Positions 54,306 through 62,260 of a DNA stretch of 64,000 bases are shown here, one piece after another. Positions within the stretch are counted from its first letter, which is position 1; every line of letters starts with the position of its first letter. This stretch comes from Actinomycetes bacterium (GTDB taxonomy: Bacteria; Actinomycetota; Acidimicrobiia; Acidimicrobiales; JAJYXR01), in contig JAJYXR010000024.1 of assembly GCA_021801795.1 (NCBI GenBank), forward strand, positions 1-64,000, in the 5' to 3' direction. A program made the translations under genes and the position numbers. The notes below the pieces were generated by a model that saw only the letters and a list, made by a program, of their open reading frames with translations, had not been told where the DNA came from and did not search any database.

Positions 54306-54555
54306 AGAGCCTCACCTCTTCCCCGCGTGCACGGCGGACCGAGATGATCCCCACGCGCACCCCCCGGTAAGTGACCACCGCCGACCAGCAAAGCGCGCCG
54401 ATGCGTCCGACGACGAGCCAGCGGGCCTCGCCAGCGGTACGCGCCGGTACCTCGACGCGATCGGGATCATCCCAAAGCGCCTGTGCCTGGTCGAAATCGA
54501 TCCCGTGTTTGGCACAGTTGGCTCTGCTCTTCTCGGGGTCGAACTCGAACTCCAC
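54286..54555 (-). CDS. brnT: BrnT-type ribonuclease toxin
   Basis: An 89-residue BrnT toxin of the RelE-like ribonuclease group: FEFDPEKSRANCAKHGIDFDQAQALW, then RWLVVGRIGALCWSAVVTYRGVRVGIISVRRARGEEVRLY. The conserved K-x3-N-x2-KHG start and the RRA-R C-terminal motif are present, so it looks functional. GTG 54555 lies just after the palindromic operator and its embedded -10 box. Confidence 0.9.
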   Translation of the reverse strand: MEFEFDPEKSRANCAKHGIDFDQAQALWDDPDRVEVPARTAGEARWLVVGRIGALCWSAVVTYRGVRVGIISVRRARGEEVRLYGHDEH

Positions 54556-54563
54556 ACCAGCAT

Positions 54564-54580
54564 GGTATAGAAACTATACC
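54564..54580. promoter_or_regulatory. Palindromic operator/promoter of brnTA
   Basis: GGTATAG-AAA-CTATACC is a perfect 7-bp inverted repeat 9 bp upstream of the brnT start. It contains TATAGT and TATACC, possible -10 boxes on the minus strand. Position and symmetry suit binding by the BrnA ribbon-helix-helix dimer and autorepression. Confidence 0.65.
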
Positions 54581-54704
54581 TCAAAGCCCCAGCATGCTCG
54601 AAGAGAGTTGAGTCCACCAGAGTGGTGTACGAGGGGTAACCCGACCTGAGGATCCCCCCGACGCGACAGACCGAAACCGTTACTCCCCAGATTGGCCATC
54701 ATCG

Positions 54705-54854
54705 ATGCGTTGCTCTACCGCTTTATGGCGGGAGTGCACCCGCCTTCAGGCAGAGGTAGTTCACTACCGCCAGGCGGTGGCAGAGCACCTGGAGGCGGCG
54801 CTGCTTCTCGAATCGCTCGGCCCCGGTGACATATCCACGGAGCCGCCGTCGTGA
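54705..54854 (+). CDS. Possible 49-residue small protein
   Basis: An ATG-initiated frame reading MRCSTALWRECTRLQAEVVH then an amphipathic helix ending GPGDISTEPPS. The third codon positions are mostly G or C and the sequence looks like a helical protein, but no ribosome site or promoter is clear and no family is recognised. It occupies the gap between brnT and the ATPase. Confidence 0.3.
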   Translation: MRCSTALWRECTRLQAEVVHYRQAVAEHLEAALLLESLGPGDISTEPPS

Positions 54855-54914
54855 GCACTCGGAGGTGGCCATCCCGGCCCTGAAGGGCCGAGTTTGCGCT
54901 CACGCAAAGCCGGA

Positions 54915-56186
54915 TCAAACTCCCAGCAGCACTGCGGGGATGACGGCGATCCCGTCGGGACGACGGTACGCGTGGGCGCCGGCGGTGATGACAGCAGCGT
55001 CGAGAAGGTCCTCGCCCAATTGCTCACGAAGCCAGAGGAGGTGACGTACGTCGGCCGGTTCCTCTACGCCGCCGAGCTTCACCTCGAGCGCTACGACCCG
55101 TTGGTCGCGGCGCTCGATGATGAGGTCAACCTCGTGGTCCCCATCTCGGGTCCGGAGATGGTGCACGGTAGCCTCGTTCACCTGGGCATAGACCCGGGCA
55201 CTCAAGGTCACGAGCGACTCGAACAGCGCCCCCAGGAGGGTTCCGTCGCGGGGGATGTCGGGTCCAGCGCTCTGCCCCCGCAACAAGGCACCGGCATCCA
55301 CGCCGACGAGGTGGGCGGCCAGAGCAGGGTCGGCAAGGTGGTGCTTTGGAGCTTGCGTGAGCCTACGTAGGTGGTTCCGGTTCGGCACCCACCCTGGGAC
55401 CGGGTCAAGTAGCCATAGCTGGGAGAGGACGTCTCGATAAGCGGTCGTTGTGTTCTTCGCTGGCTTAGCGGTCTCCCCGGCCGTAGCTGCATCGAGGAGC
55501 GCGTTGTAACTGGTTGTCGTCGCTGTGGCCGCGGCGTACGCGGACAACCAGGCGTGCAACGTAGCGGGACGGCGCACCCGCAGGCCTTGCTCGGGGAAGT
55601 CGCGTTCGACGACGCGGGCGAGGTAACTCTCGATCTGGGCTCGCCGTGCTCGGGCCGTCAGCGGCCGGATGCCGGGGAACCCCGACGCGAGGATCTCCTC
55701 GACGTAGTCGCGCACCGCCATGTCGCTGTTCCCACTGATAGCCGGTCGCTCGCCGGCGAGCATGGCACCCAGTCCGACAGTTGGCTCGGCCAGACCGCGC
55801 TCGGCCAGGCTGAGGGGGCGCATCCGGAGTCGAACGATGCGTCCGGCACCCGAGTGCGCGGGCGCCTCGGTGGGCTCGGCGCTGCCGGTAAGGAGGAACC
55901 GGCCTGGAGGAGCCCCGGCGTCGACTCGCCGGCGGACGACGTCCCATATGGGCGGGTGACGCTGCCACTCGTCGATCAGGATCGTGCCGTCGGCGGCGTC
56001 GACCATCGAGGGATCGGCCACCAGGACCTCGCGTTGCCCCGGGTCGTCCAGCTCGAAGATCGTGTCAGCTCGCCGGGCCGCCGTCGCCGTCTTGCCGACG
56101 CCCCGGGCGCCCTCGAGAGCCAGGGCCGGCAGATCTCCCATCAGGGTGTCCAGTTCCTCGTCAGCGATGCGGCGTTGGTACTCCAC
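54915..56186 (-). CDS. AAA ATPase with DUF4143 domain
   Basis: A 423-residue protein of the AAA_14/DUF4143 family. The N-terminal ATPase domain has LEGARGVGKTATAARRAD (Walker A), GTILIDEWQRHPPIWDVVRR (Walker B) and FLLTGSAEP (sensor 1). The DUF4143 part ends with a nuclease-like HEVDLIIERRDQRVVALEVKLG, resembling the D-x-E-x-K core. Function is unproven; such genes are common in mobile and accessory DNA. I chose GTG 56186, 7 nt after a TATAGT box, over GTG 56195, which overlaps that box. Four 23-bp iterons cover its promoter. Confidence 0.88.
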   Translation of the reverse strand: MEYQRRIADEELDTLMGDLPALALEGARGVGKTATAARRADTIFELDDPGQREVLVADPSMVDAADGTILIDEWQRHPPIWDVVRRRVDAGAPPGRFLLTGSAEPTEAPAHSGAGRIVRLRMRPLSLAERGLAEPTVGLGAMLAGERPAISGNSDMAVRDYVEEILASGFPGIRPLTARARRAQIESYLARVVERDFPEQGLRVRRPATLHAWLSAYAAATATTTSYNALLDAATAGETAKPAKNTTTAYRDVLSQLWLLDPVPGWVPNRNHLRRLTQAPKHHLADPALAAHLVGVDAGALLRGQSAGPDIPRDGTLLGALFESLVTLSARVYAQVNEATVHHLRTRDGDHEVDLIIERRDQRVVALEVKLGGVEEPADVRHLLWLREQLGEDLLDAAVITAGAHAYRRPDGIAVIPAVLLGV

Positions 56187-56193
56187 GCCTCGC

Positions 56194-56199
56194 ACTATA
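56194..56199 (-). promoter_or_regulatory. -10 box for the DUF4143 ATPase (leaderless)
   Basis: TATAGT on the minus strand, 7 nt before GTG 56186. It lies inside the first iteron. Confidence 0.5.
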
Positions 56200-56286
56200 C
56201 CATTTGCCGGATCTCTACACTACCGTGTGCCGCCAGTCTGAGCTACCATTTGCCACCCAACTACACTCCCGTTTGCCGGACCCGGC
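56195..56286. repeat. Four iterons at exact 23-bp spacing
   Basis: The core ACCRTTTGCCRS recurs at 56199, 56222, 56245 and 56268, each exactly 23 bp apart, with flanking CTAC/CACT also partly conserved: ACCATTTGCCGG, ACCGTGTGCCGC, ACCATTTGCCAC, CCCGTTTGCCGG. About two helical turns separate the copies, so a protein would bind all four on one face. The array begins on the -10 box of the DUF4143 ATPase and runs upstream. Confidence 0.75.
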
Positions 56287-56624
56287 GAGGCCATCACGAG
56301 CGCCCGATGAGCACGTTGCCTTGGCTGTCCACCGCCGCGCAAAAGCTCGCCGATGAACACGGCACGGAGGCGAGGCCGCCGCCACGCCTCTGCGGATGCT
56401 TAGGGCCCGGAAGGGAATAAGTTGGCTGTTATTAACTACACTGCTGTCGTTCGATCGGGTAGAACCGTGTAGTTCCACTCACCGTGGAAGGCGTGCGGTC
56501 GTAGCGGAACCGCCTGTAGCTCTTTATCGGTGATCTCGATGCCGGTGTCCTTGGCGAGCTTGGCCAGCTCCACCTTCGACATCTCTACCGAGCAATTACA
56601 GGAGCAAGAGGGCTCGACGCCGGT
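56287..56624. other. Spacer with mobile-element debris
   Basis: Holds the transposase fragment (56436-56582) and otherwise no recognisable gene. A short AT-rich tract, TTATTAACTACA, follows the fragment's stop and may be near an old element end. Confidence 0.45.
56436..56582 (-). pseudogene. C-terminal fragment of an ISAzo13-type transposase
   Basis: A 48-codon frame reads MSKVELAKLAKDTGIEITDK, then RPHAFHGEWNYTVLPDRTTAV and stop. The FHGEWNYT motif at the C-terminus is characteristic of Rhodopirellula/ISAzo13-family DDE transposases. The rest of the roughly 400-residue protein is absent, so this is a remnant of an insertion sequence that once occupied the site. The internal ATG is not a real start. 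Confidence 0.6.
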
Positions 56625-56874
56625 CTAGATCGCCACTATGCGAACCTTGCTGTCGAGGCGACGGAGGTCGTCGGGGTCGCTGGTGACCACGGCGTGGCCC
56701 TGGCGGCGGGCGTTCAGGACCACGCTGGCGTCGATCGGGTCGTAGGTGCCGTGCTGCCCACCGAGCACGCCGGTGACTTTCGCCGTCGGTTCGCCAAGCG
56801 GTTGGACGGCGACGTTGGGTAGGCGCAGCGCCTGCGTGAGCCTGCGTGGGTGGTTCCGGTTCGGCACCCACCCT
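56625..56874 (-). pseudogene. C-terminal half of a PIN-domain (VapC-like) toxin, fused to ATPase debris
   Basis: The frame reads LPNVAVQPLGEPTAKVTGVLG, then YDPIDASVVLNARRQGHAVVTSDPDDLRRL and VRIVAI, the C-terminal half of a VapC-type PIN ribonuclease with the DASVV and TSDPDDL acidic motifs. The N-terminal half with the first catalytic Asp is missing. Instead the first 15 codons (VPNRNHPRRLTQA) come from a 45-bp segment nearly identical to the middle of the DUF4143 ATPase gene. No antitoxin is left. Confidence 0.65.
56830..56874. repeat. 45-bp copy of an internal DUF4143 gene segment
   Basis: 56830-56874 matches 55351-55395 with three mismatches. Both encode VPNRNHxRRLTQA in the same strand. 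The copy ends abruptly next to the htrA stop. Confidence 0.9.
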
Positions 56875-56898
56875 CCTCTCGCTCGCCCCGATGCTTGT

Positions 56899-58431
56899 TC
56901 AGGAAGAACCTGAAGGCACCGAGCTGACTGTCACCCCGAGCGACAGCTGCTCCGAGCCGCGCTGTATGGTAACCGAGACGCGCTCTCCGGCATGCAGGGT
57001 AAGCATCTCCCTGATGAGCGCCGAAGCGCTCGAGATCGGCATGGCGTCCACCCGCGTTATCACGTCGCCGACCTGGATGCCTGCCTGGTAGGCCGGACCG
57101 CCGGGTATCACCTGTGCCACCAGGGCCCCGCTGTCCACCGAGAGGCCGTCTGCCTTTGCCACCGCGGGAGTCACCGTGGAGACGACCACTCCCAGATAGG
57201 CACCTCCAGGGTGAGGTGCCACCGGGCCCGTGCCGCCCCTGGCCAGCAGGGGTATCAACGGTTTCGCCGTGTCTATCGCGATCGCGAAGCCTATGTCCTG
57301 GGCAGGCGCGTTACCGCTCGGACTGGCCGCGACTGCGGTGTTTATGCCGATCACATGTCCCGCGGAGTCGACCAGGGGCCCGCCCGAGTTCCCCGGGTTT
57401 ATCGCCGCGTCGGTCTGGATCAGGCCGAATAGGTGCTCCGGGGTGGAGGTGAGCGGGTCTACGGCAGACAGTTGGCGGTTCTCTGCCGAGATGATGCCCT
57501 CCGTAACCGTGGGGCCACCAGCCAGGGCCAGGGCGTTGCCGATGGCCAGCACACTGTCACCTACCTCAGCGCGAGCAGAGTTCCCCAGCACCACCGTCGG
57601 CAGGTCGCTCACACCCTCTATCTGCACCAGTGCCAGGTCGTCCGTGGGATCTGTGCCTATGACCTTGGCCGGCCTCGGCGTCGTCTGGCCATAGAGCGTA
57701 ACCGTCACCGTCGAAGCACCGGCCACCACGTGGTTGTTCGTGAGGACCTCCCCTCCAGGCGTGATGATCATCCCCGTTCCCGCGCCCTCGACGAAGGACC
57801 CGCTGAAGAGGCTCTGACCCTGGAAGGTCTCCGTGTCGATCGACACCACCGCCGGGAGGACCTTGGCCAGCACCTCCTGAACGTCGGCCGGATGAGCCAG
57901 CACACTGCGATTCGGGAAGAACTTCTCCACGATCGTCCTCTGGCTCGCACGGCCGACTGCAGCGCCGATCCCCGCGCCCACCAGCCCTCCCACCAGAGCT
58001 GCACAGACAGCTACGATCACCCACGTCCTCATACCCCGCGGGCTGGCCGGACGGTAAGCAGGCGGGCCTGCATAAGGTGGGTTACCTAGGGGTGGCATGG
58101 CACCCCAGCTGGGGGTCCTATAAGGCGGCCAGGCCGGAGGCCCACCTGGATAACCCCACTGGTAGCCGCTGGCCTGGCCCCACGAGGGGTTACCCGGTTG
58201 GCCGGGCGGGGGGCCGCTGGCCTGGCCCCACGAGGGGTTACCCGGTTGGCCGGGCGGGGGGCCGCTGGCCTGGCCCCACGAGAGGTTACCCGGTTGGCCG
58301 GGCGGGGGGCCGCTGGCCTGGCCGTCAGCGCGGCCAGGATGACTCAGACCGGGGGCAGTGCCTGGGGCACTGGCTGCAGACCCGACAGGAGATCCTGTCC
58401 CCTGCGGGTCCGCCGTCGGGGCGGCGCACAC
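56899..58431 (-). CDS. HtrA-family serine protease with PDZ domain
   Basis: A 510-residue membrane-anchored protease. A Gly/Pro/Gln-rich cytoplasmic segment (~130 residues, with three 16-residue repeats) precedes one helix (TWVIVAVCAALVGGLVGAGIGAAVG). The trypsin-like domain has an intact triad: His in LTNNHVVAG, Asp in DPTDDLALVQI, Ser in INPGNSGGPLVD. The C-terminal PDZ domain is ALVAQVIPGGPAYQAGIQVGDVITRVD. It should degrade or chaperone misfolded envelope proteins. GTG 58431 is 6 nt after TAGCAT, so probably leaderless. Confidence 0.93.
   Translation of the reverse strand: MCAAPTADPQGTGSPVGSAASAPGTAPGLSHPGRADGQASGPPPGQPGNLSWGQASGPPPGQPGNPSWGQASGPPPGQPGNPSWGQASGYQWGYPGGPPAWPPYRTPSWGAMPPLGNPPYAGPPAYRPASPRGMRTWVIVAVCAALVGGLVGAGIGAAVGRASQRTIVEKFFPNRSVLAHPADVQEVLAKVLPAVVSIDTETFQGQSLFSGSFVEGAGTGMIITPGGEVLTNNHVVAGASTVTVTLYGQTTPRPAKVIGTDPTDDLALVQIEGVSDLPTVVLGNSARAEVGDSVLAIGNALALAGGPTVTEGIISAENRQLSAVDPLTSTPEHLFGLIQTDAAINPGNSGGPLVDSAGHVIGINTAVAASPSGNAPAQDIGFAIAIDTAKPLIPLLARGGTGPVAPHPGGAYLGVVVSTVTPAVAKADGLSVDSGALVAQVIPGGPAYQAGIQVGDVITRVDAMPISSASALIREMLTLHAGERVSVTIQRGSEQLSLGVTVSSVPSGSS
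58165..58323. repeat. 48-bp tandem repeat, 3.3 copies
   Basis: Units at 58165, 58213 and 58261 are nearly identical, followed by a partial fourth. They encode QASGPPPGQPGNPSWG in the cytoplasmic N-terminal segment of HtrA. Confidence 0.92.
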
Positions 58432-58437
58432 GACCCA

Positions 58438-58443
58438 ATGCTA
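58438..58443 (-). promoter_or_regulatory. -10 box for htrA (leaderless)
   Basis: TAGCAT on the minus strand, exactly 6 nt before GTG 58431. Confidence 0.5.
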
Positions 58444-58500
58444 GGTGGTACCGAGAGGCTCGTGCGCGGGTAAGGTGGGTGAGAGCACTGCGGAGGCGCT

Positions 58501-58749
58501 ATGGACACTGAATGGATGAGCAGAGGTAGGTGCAGGGACATGGATCCTGCGATCTTCTTCCCGAACGACGGTGTAGGCGTCCAGGTCGCCCAGCGGATAT
58601 GCGCAGAGTGCGCAGTGCGGGCCGAGTGCCTGGAATACGCCCTCGCGAACCGCGTGGACCATGGGGTGTGGGGCGGGTCCTCGGAACGGGAACGGCGCAG
58701 GCTGCTGAGGCAGCGCCGGCTGGCGAGGGCCAGAAGCTCCACCAGCTGA
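58501..58749 (+). CDS. WhiB family regulator
   Basis: An 82-residue WhiB protein with ligands C11 (GRCRDMDP), C34 and C37 (ICAEC) and C43 (AECLEYAL), the GVWGGSSERERRR turn and a basic tail. Subclass not certain. GGAGG (58492-58496) precedes ATG 58501 closely. It is divergent from htrA, whose promoter lies in the same spacer, so the two could be coregulated. Confidence 0.9.
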   Translation: MDTEWMSRGRCRDMDPAIFFPNDGVGVQVAQRICAECAVRAECLEYALANRVDHGVWGGSSERERRRLLRQRRLARARSSTS

Positions 58750-58856
58750 ACCAGCTGGTGAGCCTGGGTGCCCTACCAGCTGAGCGACACGGTGTGGGCT
58801 GGGTGCCCTCTCGAGAGTTCTCGCGCCCTACTGCGAGCCTTCGGTGACGAAGCATC

Positions 58857-59675
58857 ATGACCCCCGAGACGCTCGAGTGCGTGGTGAACGTGAGCGAGGG
58901 ACGCGACCTGGGACTCGTGGAGGAGATGGCCGGTTGCACCGGCAGCTCCCTTCTCGACGTCCACTCTGACCCCTTCCATAACCGGTCGGTCCTCACGCTC
59001 GGCGGACCAGAGGTCGAGGACGCAGCCAGGAGCCTTGCCCGGTGGGTCGTCGGCCATCTCGACCTGGGCAGCCACAGGGGGGTCCACCCCCGCATCGGGA
59101 CATTGGACGTGGTCCCCTTCGTGCCGCTCGGTTCTGATGACCTGGGGGAGGCTCTGGCAGCACGCGACCGGTTCGGTTCCTGGGCAGGCGAGGTGCTCGA
59201 GCTGCCCTGCTTCGTCTACGGACCAGAGCGCGAGCTGCCCGAGCTGCGCCGGGAGGCATTCGCCACGCTGGCGCCCGACTATGGCCCACCAACTGCCCAC
59301 CCAAGGGCTGGCGGCTGTGCGGTGGGGGCAAGGGGGGTGCTGGTGGCCTATAACCTCTGGCTCAGCTCAACGGATCTGGCACTGGCCAGGTCTGTGGCAT
59401 CCCGGATGCGCTCGCCCGCCATCAGGACGCTTGGCCTCGACGTAGGAGGACATGCCCAGATCTCCTGTAACCTCACCGATCCGCTGCGGTTCGGACCGGC
59501 CGATGCCTACGACACTGCCGCGGGCCTACTCGCTGGCTCCGGAACCTCGATAGCGAGAGCAGAGCTGGTGGGGCTGGTCCCACACGCCGTGCTGAGCACG
59601 ACCCCGCGCAGCCGATGGGACGAGCTGGGCATAGGCGAGGAGCGCACCATCGAGGAGCGCCTCGCACGGCGCTGA
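58857..59675 (+). CDS. Glutamate formiminotransferase (FTCD N-terminal type)
   Basis: A 272-residue protein matching the formiminotransferase domain of FTCD: LECVVNVSEGRD, DVHSDPFHNRSVLTLGG, GVHPRIGTLDVVPFVPL, CFVYGPERELPELRR and GVLVAYNLWLSSTDLALARS. It transfers the formimino group from formiminoglutamate to tetrahydrofolate, or acts as a related folate enzyme. No cyclodeaminase or histidine catabolism gene is nearby. ATG 58857 begins at the family start. Confidence 0.92.
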   Translation: MTPETLECVVNVSEGRDLGLVEEMAGCTGSSLLDVHSDPFHNRSVLTLGGPEVEDAARSLARWVVGHLDLGSHRGVHPRIGTLDVVPFVPLGSDDLGEALAARDRFGSWAGEVLELPCFVYGPERELPELRREAFATLAPDYGPPTAHPRAGGCAVGARGVLVAYNLWLSSTDLALARSVASRMRSPAIRTLGLDVGGHAQISCNLTDPLRFGPADAYDTAAGLLAGSGTSIARAELVGLVPHAVLSTTPRSRWDELGIGEERTIEERLARR

Positions 59676-59677
59676 GT

Positions 59678-59732
59678 AGTTCAGGAAGCGCTGTGCAGTT
59701 CAGGAAGCGCTGTGCAGTTCAGGAAGCGCTGA
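59678..59732. repeat. 19-bp tandem repeat, 3 copies at a gene end
   Basis: Units at 59678-59696, 59697-59715 and 59716-59732 (last shortened). The third contains the final codons and the stop of the WhiB2-like gene; the other two lie beyond that stop, next to the convergent formiminotransferase stop. Confidence 0.92.
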
Positions 59733-60000
59733 CCGAGCTGCGTTGGCCCATGGCGCGCGCCCTGCGGACCCTGCGGCGCTCGCGCTCGCTCATCCCACCC
59801 CAGATGCCGAACTTCTCACTGTTGGCAATGGCGTACTCGAGGCATTCCTGCTGTACCACACAGCCTCTGCACACCTCCTTCGCCTCACGCGTAGAAGCTC
59901 CGCGCTCGGGAAAGAACAGGTCTGGGTCCACCCCCATGCAGTTTGCCTTTAGCTGCCAGCTTCGCTCCTGGCGGCCGTAGAGCAGCGACACGATGTCCAC
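59719..60000 (-). CDS. WhiB family regulator, WhiB2/WhmD-like
   Basis: A 93-residue WhiB protein: WQLKANCMGVDPDLFFPERGASTREAKEVCRGCVVQQECLEYAI with the four Cys ligands, then FGIWGGMSERERRRVRR. FFPERGxSTREAKxVC and FGIWGG are the WhiB2/WhmD signature, a family tied to septation. GTG 60000 is chosen because GGGGAGG lies 7 nt upstream; an earlier GTG at 60021 would place that site inside the gene. Confidence 0.92.
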   Translation of the reverse strand: MDIVSLLYGRQERSWQLKANCMGVDPDLFFPERGASTREAKEVCRGCVVQQECLEYAIANSEKFGIWGGMSERERRRVRRARAMGQRSSVSAS

Positions 60001-60168
60001 CGGCACGCCTCCCCTCACCACGTTGTGGCATCGATGTAGTTACAGGTGTGATACTTACAACCATGTCATCATGACGCATCAGCGGCCGGAGTGCAAGCAG
60101 AATTCGCGCTGATCCGTAGCCGGCGCCCACAGGGCGTGATAGAATGTATGTTCTGATCCCGCGGGTGC
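60001..60168. promoter_or_regulatory. WhiB2-like upstream region with two inverted repeats
   Basis: 168 bp before the WhiB2-like gene. GTCAT-C-ATGAC (about 60065-60075) is a perfect short palindrome. AGAATGTATGTTCT (60141-60154) is an imperfect palindrome resembling a LexA (SOS) box, but at two or three positions it departs from the consensus. No clear -10 box was found. Confidence 0.35.
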
Positions 60169-62199
60169 TCAGGCGCCGCGGCGATGCCCGGAGCTCGTCC
60201 TGCGGCTCTCCAGGAAGTCGACGAGGACGTAGTCCCCCAGCGTGTCAGGGCTGGTGAAGAAGGCCCTGCCTCTGTTCAGCTTGGCCATCTGCTGGACGAA
60301 ACCGTGGAGGCCCTGGTCGGGATCCAGCATGAAGGTGTTCACGACGATACCCGCCCTGGTGCACCTGGCCACCTCTGCGAGCGTCGCGTAGATGGTCTCA
60401 GCGGTCGGGGGGTAGTGGAAGGACACCTCGTAGCCCTGGCCGCTGCTATCGGGAACCAGGTGAGCGGTGGGCTCTCCATCGGTCACCATCACGATCTGGC
60501 GTGTACCAGGCCTATGCGCGAGCATGCGGCGGGCCAGCATGAGGCCGTGCTGCATGTTCGTCCCATAGACGAAGTCCCAGGACACCTGGGGCAACTCCTC
60601 GGGCGTGATCTCCCGCGCGACCTCCGAGAAGCCCACGATGCCGAGGAAGTCCCGCCTGAACCGGGTGCTGATGAGCGCGTGGAGGGCCATGGCCACCTTC
60701 TTCGCCGCCAGGAAGTTGTCCCGCATGGGCATCGACAGCGAGAGGTCCACCATGAGCACCGTCGATGCCTGGGTCAGCGCCTCCGTATGGGCGATCTCGA
60801 AGTCCTCTGGAGCCAGCCCTACGGGAACACCGGCCCCGTTGCGCGTAAGAGCGTTACGGACCGTCCGGTCGATGTCGAGACGGAACGGGTCCCCGGCCTC
60901 GTAGGGTCTGGTGGTTCCCTCTAGCTCATGGCCTGCCCCGGGCGAGTCACTCCGGTGGGATCCGGCACGGTAAGGAGGCATCCTCGCGAAGAGATCCCTG
61001 AGCGCCCCCTGGCCGATATGCCTTATGCCCCTCGCGGTTAGCGAGTAACGCCCCTCGCGCTGGGCTATCAGGCCGGCCTCCTCCAGCTCCGCTGCGAGCC
61101 TGGAGAGGTTCTCGATCGATCGCGCCGCATCGTTGCCCAGGTAGCGGCGTACCTGGTCCAGGTCCACCTCTGCCATGGCAGCCGGATTCCCCGCGGCGCG
61201 GAGGAAGGCTTCCAACTCCTCCATCTCGCCCAGCCTCCTGGCTGCGTCGGCGGCCTCGGAAAGGGTGGCAGGGTACGACCCCGAGAACCCATAAGACCTC
61301 TGCCAGCCGGCGTCGGGAAACGCCCGTCGGAGGTTCGCAGACAGCCGGTCGACCTGCCAGCGCAGGTCGAGATCCTCGAAGAGCGCCGCTGCCAGAGCCT
61401 CGAGCTCGGCACGCTGCTCGGCCGACATCGAGGCCAGCGCAGCCTGGACTGCCGCCATCTGAGCTGCCATCTGCTCCAGCAGCTCGTCGAGCGAGCTGGG
61501 ATTGCCCGGGAACATGTCGGAGAACCTCTCCATGAAATCCTCGAAGCTGGGGTCGATCTCCTCCCCACGCTCCCGCTGCTCGAGCATGCGGTTCAGCGCA
61601 TCCAGGCACTCCCGCACCCTGGCCTGATGCTCTGGATCGGGGTCCGAGAGTGCTCCGGACATCTGGTCGAACCAGCTCTTGGCCACCTGATCCTTCAGGC
61701 GGCCCACCAGCTCCTCGAAGTGCTCGCGCGCCCGCTCGGAGGTGAACTCGTAGGCCTGAAGTCCCCTCAGCCTCCCCGCCAGGTCGGGCGCCAGGAGATC
61801 GAGCTGGAGCGAGCGCTCGGCCACCACCTCCTCGGTAACGGCAATGCGGCGCTCGTCACCTGATCTGCGGGCCTCGGCTGCCAGGTCCTCCAGGCCCGCT
61901 CGCTCCTCTGCCAGAACCTCGGCCAGCTCGGCCGCGACCTGCTCGTAGGCACCGCCGGCGTCGTAGCGCTCCAGCTCCTGCTCCCTGCGCCAGCGCAACC
62001 TCTCCATGAGCTCACGGAGTCCCTCCACCCGGGTCCCGTCGGGTAGGTCGAAGCCAGCGTTCATCAGTCGCCGGAGCGCAGCCTCGGGATCGCCGTGGTA
62101 GAGCAGGTCGTCGGATATCCTGCCGAACAGCCAGTCTGCCTCCGGGTCGAATCCGTCCTGCGTTCCGTCCCAGCGCCTATAGGAGAACCTGTCGCTCAC
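60169..62199 (-). CDS. VWA-domain protein paired with MoxR-like ATPase
   Basis: A 676-residue cytoplasmic protein. A long helical N-terminal region (coiled, Glu/Arg/Leu-rich, ~430 residues) is followed by a von Willebrand A domain with the MIDAS motif DLSLSM, a central Thr region VYGTNMQHGL and TDGEPTAHL. VWA proteins of this type work with MoxR/chelatase-like AAA ATPases to remodel or metallate partner proteins. The ATPase gene lies 61 bp upstream on the same strand. Confidence 0.9.
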   Translation of the reverse strand: MSDRFSYRRWDGTQDGFDPEADWLFGRISDDLLYHGDPEAALRRLMNAGFDLPDGTRVEGLRELMERLRWRREQELERYDAGGAYEQVAAELAEVLAEERAGLEDLAAEARRSGDERRIAVTEEVVAERSLQLDLLAPDLAGRLRGLQAYEFTSERAREHFEELVGRLKDQVAKSWFDQMSGALSDPDPEHQARVRECLDALNRMLEQRERGEEIDPSFEDFMERFSDMFPGNPSSLDELLEQMAAQMAAVQAALASMSAEQRAELEALAAALFEDLDLRWQVDRLSANLRRAFPDAGWQRSYGFSGSYPATLSEAADAARRLGEMEELEAFLRAAGNPAAMAEVDLDQVRRYLGNDAARSIENLSRLAAELEEAGLIAQREGRYSLTARGIRHIGQGALRDLFARMPPYRAGSHRSDSPGAGHELEGTTRPYEAGDPFRLDIDRTVRNALTRNGAGVPVGLAPEDFEIAHTEALTQASTVLMVDLSLSMPMRDNFLAAKKVAMALHALISTRFRRDFLGIVGFSEVAREITPEELPQVSWDFVYGTNMQHGLMLARRMLAHRPGTRQIVMVTDGEPTAHLVPDSSGQGYEVSFHYPPTAETIYATLAEVARCTRAGIVVNTFMLDPDQGLHGFVQQMAKLNRGRAFFTSPDTLGDYVLVDFLESRRTSSGHRRGA

Positions 62200-62260
62200 C
62201 GGCTATCCACCGACCGGCCAGGCTCAGAGGTGCCGACCGGCTGAGCAGTGTTGGAGGACC

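Noticed and set aside
56195..56286. CRISPR-like array
   Set aside because: The four repeats are short and imperfect with 11-bp gaps and cover a promoter; repeat and spacer sizes do not fit CRISPR and no cas gene is near.
60141..60154. LexA/SOS box
   Set aside because: The half-sites deviate from the consensus and no DNA-damage gene starts nearby; kept only as a weak inverted repeat.
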